Source: CAYSDH01 sp964429805
GTDB taxonomy: Bacteria; Bacteroidota; Bacteroidia; Flavobacteriales_D; JABDKJ01
Direction of reading: 5' to 3'
Assembly (NCBI GenBank): GCA_964429805.1
Contig: CAYSDH010000098.1
Location: 1 to 8,729, forward strand
Length of the DNA: 8,729 nt
Notes under the pieces: generated by a model
What the model saw: the letters and a program-made list of their open reading frames with translations, nothing else
Told to the model about the DNA's origin: nothing
Database searches by the model: none
Position numbers and translations under genes: made by a program
Shown here: one piece after another, positions 6,711-8,729 of the stretch
How positions within the stretch are numbered: the first letter of the stretch is position 1
Layout of the letters: every line of letters starts with the position of its first letter

Positions 6711-8729
6711 TTAATCAAAACTGTCTAGAAATCTATTCACTTTTGTCTTACTTCCTAACATATATGAGTACGGGCCTTCTTTCTTGGTTCCCTGAGACTT
6801 ACGGTCGCCATCTTTGGTACTCATTATAATTTCATTGAAGTCAGGATTAGATGAGTATGCCTGCATCACAGTCTTCGAGTACGTGAAGTAATACCAGGTG
6901 TCTTCATCCAATTGGAGGTATATATGAAGCACATCTCCTCCCCTCTTTTTCTGAATCTGAATCTTACCCGCCAGATTCGCAAAAATTTCCTTTTTGCCAA
7001 TATTGGCAATACCTATAGGGCCTTCTGAGTCAAAAGAAGAGTTCTCCTCATTCCAGGTGAACTGTACATCAGTGAAGACAAACATCTTCTCCAGGTCCGC
7101 AGGTACCTTTTTAACCGTTCCTGACAGGGTAAGCTCTGAGATAATCTTATCACTTTGCTTCAAGCCCACCAATTCCTTCAGACCTTGCTCAAATACTGAG
7201 TTATCAAGGGTTAGCGGTTTTAAGTCTGGGAAAGTGACAATGTCTTCTGTCATCTTTTTTAAGGCATCGTTACTAAAGTGAAAGTCTACCGGCATCATGG
7301 CCTTGAAGGTGTACTTACCACTTGCAGTATTGTATGAGAAGTTACCTATAGGGTCTACTTTTACTTGACCGAGGTCTTGACCAAAGGTGTATCGACCGTC
7401 TCCACGCACTTGGCAGGTCTTTACATTCATGGCAATCATGTTTCCTGGAAGTGCTCTCTCTCTCAATTTTTCGGGGCTACCAACAATGTACTCTTCACTC
7501 TTCTTATCAAATGTAAGTACACCTGAACTGCTCATTAGTTCAAGATCTCTATCGCCTTGTATGGCACTCAAGAAAGTGGTGTAGAGGTCTAAGTCTTCGT
7601 TTTGCAGAAATAACCCTATACCTACAGGCATTCCGATGTCATCAGTCAAGGACGAATCGACAGGAATAAAGACTTCATTTGGATCTACTTCGGCATCAAA
7701 GTTCATCCAATTTTTATCTAGGTCACAATCATGGAACACACGTGTTCTACCGTTAAACCTCAGGTTCTGAGAATTGGCAAACAGCGAGACATCTCCACTA
7801 TACTGAAATGCAGGGCTCAAAGAGAAGTCTTCTGTCTCTGAGATCTTACCTCTGGCATTTGTTTGATATGAACTGTCTACCCATATTTTGGTAAATGAGA
7901 GCAATTGCTCATTACTATTCTCATCTATGTACGTGTAATCTCCAGTACCACTATAATCGTTGGCCGACTTTATCTGCAAGTTGGCGTTGCGAATGGTGTG
8001 ATACTCGGTCACAAAGTTGGTCGTTACCACAGCCTGTTCAAGAGGGTCCATCTTCGCACGTTTTCTGATTACAACACTCCCACTGTCTGGTGCTAGGCGC
8101 GAATCTGCCACTTTGATGTACTCTATCTGCTGACAGGTAATTACACTTTCATCTAAATCATAGACGGCCATTGGCGCCATAAAGTTCAGCGAGTCTTGGG
8201 TCTTGTTGGTCGACCAGAAGTTTGACTTAGCGAGGTCAAGATCGGTATCAATTACAAAGTCGTTTGATACTTGTCCGTCATACTCCAAGGCCAAATCGTT
8301 TTTGTCCATGAACCAGACAAACTTGTCCATGTAACAGACATACTCATTTGCCGGAAACTCCACGAATGAGGCTTCTCCATTAGACTTAAATTCTCCCTTT
8401 CGTGCTTTGAAATCCACATGGGCATTGATGTCTTCTGTTTTAAAGGCAAAGCCACTTTCTGTGGTACTAGACAACCTGAAATCAGCAGTGTCGGCCAGAA
8501 TTTCATAATCAGTGTACGTAAATAGCTTGGACTCCAGCTGGCCTCCATTTAAGTCCATGAGTCCTTTACCCTCCATGCCTTTAGGCCTTAAGTCAAGTCG
8601 ACCCTCCATAGTCGCTTGCCCATTAAAACATGAGATTGGCTCTTTCACAGACTGAGCAAAGAGTACTTGGTCGCCTGGTATGAATGTGATGTCCACCTCT
8701 TCGGCATTCACTTCAGGCACAGTTACACC
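6711..8729 (-). CDS. C-terminal 672 residues of a large beta-rich envelope protein of unknown function (5' end outside window)
   Basis: The frame is open from the right edge to a TAA at 6711-6713. The first visible residues (GVTVPEVNAEEVDITF) are mid-protein, and the GTG at 8718-8720 has no start context, so the true start lies outside. The chain is dominated by alternating hydrophobic/polar beta-strand patterns with many short Gly/Asn/Asp turns and no membrane segment. Notable stretches are GKGLMDLNGGQLESKLFTY, the aromatic segment YVCYMDKFVWFMDKND, a strand-rich part around ADSRLAPDSGSVVIRKRA, the FNGRTRVFHDCDLDKNW motif, and an aromatic C-terminal part (HIYLQLDEDTWYYFTY) followed by a basic tail. 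Strand-turn repetition of this kind recalls OstA/LptA-like or AsmA/TamB-like envelope proteins, but I see no diagnostic motif and do not assign one. No type IX C-terminal sorting domain is evident at the end. It precedes the giant scaffold gene by 46 bp on the same strand. Confidence 0.9.
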   Translation of the reverse strand, partial: GVTVPEVNAEEVDITFIPGDQVLFAQSVKEPISCFNGQATMEGRLDLRPKGMEGKGLMDLNGGQLESKLFTYTDYEILADTADFRLSSTTESGFAFKTEDINAHVDFKARKGEFKSNGEASFVEFPANEYVCYMDKFVWFMDKNDLALEYDGQVSNDFVIDTDLDLAKSNFWSTNKTQDSLNFMAPMAVYDLDESVITCQQIEYIKVADSRLAPDSGSVVIRKRAKMDPLEQAVVTTNFVTEYHTIRNANLQIKSANDYSGTGDYTYIDENSNEQLLSFTKIWVDSSYQTNARGKISETEDFSLSPAFQYSGDVSLFANSQNLRFNGRTRVFHDCDLDKNWMNFDAEVDPNEVFIPVDSSLTDDIGMPVGIGLFLQNEDLDLYTTFLSAIQGDRDLELMSSSGVLTFDKKSEEYIVGSPEKLRERALPGNMIAMNVKTCQVRGDGRYTFGQDLGQVKVDPIGNFSYNTASGKYTFKAMMPVDFHFSNDALKKMTEDIVTFPDLKPLTLDNSVFEQGLKELVGLKQSDKIISELTLSGTVKKVPADLEKMFVFTDVQFTWNEENSSFDSEGPIGIANIGKKEIFANLAGKIQIQKKRGGDVLHIYLQLDEDTWYYFTYSKTVMQAYSSNPDFNEIIMSTKDGDRKSQGTKKEGPYSYMLGSKTKVNRFLDSFD

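Noticed and set aside
8252..8548. Second minus-strand frame of 98 codons inside the beta-rich gene
   Set aside because: Overlaps the real frame in another phase; Trp- and Ser-rich sequence without any pattern. Same reasoning applies to minus-strand frames at 5641-5835 and 367-573.
8718..8720. GTG as the start of the right-hand gene
   Set aside because: The frame is open to the window edge and the residues after GTG lack a signal peptide although the protein looks exported; an internal Val is more likely.

Overview
The window looks like chromosomal DNA from a member of the Bacteroidota, probably a Flavobacteriales-like or Cytophagales-like marine or environmental lineage. This rests on three things: a signal peptide ending in a typical FGQ-type cleavage site; a TPR / PD40 propeller / carboxypeptidase-regulatory-like / SPOR domain set that is characteristic of Bacteroidota envelope proteins; and a promoter -7 element of the Bacteroidota form TAnnTTTG with an A-rich leader instead of a Shine-Dalgarno site. 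Genus cannot be decided from the sequence. Both real genes are on the minus strand and both are cut by a window edge, so the window is coding almost end to end.

Right part (6711-8729): the last 672 residues of a large, beta-rich, Bacteroidota-type envelope protein that I cannot assign to a named family. Its N-terminus lies beyond the right edge. A 46-bp gap (6665-6710) follows, holding a perfect TAnnTTTG box.

Left part (1-6664): one very long open frame of at least 2221 codons starting at TTG and running off the left edge. Its order is signal peptide, TPRs, short PD40 propeller, carboxypeptidase-regulatory-like (CRD) domain, then about 1500 residues of coiled-coil or helical blocks separated by acidic Asp/Glu/Ser/Thr linkers, then a complete SPOR-like domain, a Ser/Thr/Asn-rich linker and the start of a second SPOR-like domain. 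The first 420 residues match the layout of PorE-type proteins (TPR-PD40-CRD-OmpA), which tie the type IX secretion machinery to peptidoglycan. Here the OmpA-like domain seems absent and SPOR domains, another peptidoglycan-binding type, stand at the far end of a giant spacer.

A 10-N assembly gap (3869-3878) sits between two imperfect copies of a repeat in an acidic linker, so the true gene may be longer there. Together the pair suggests an outer-envelope/periplasmic module: a repeat-rich beta protein followed by a giant peptidoglycan-tethered scaffold. That functional link is inference. I see no RNA genes, mobile elements, CRISPR arrays or attachment sites.
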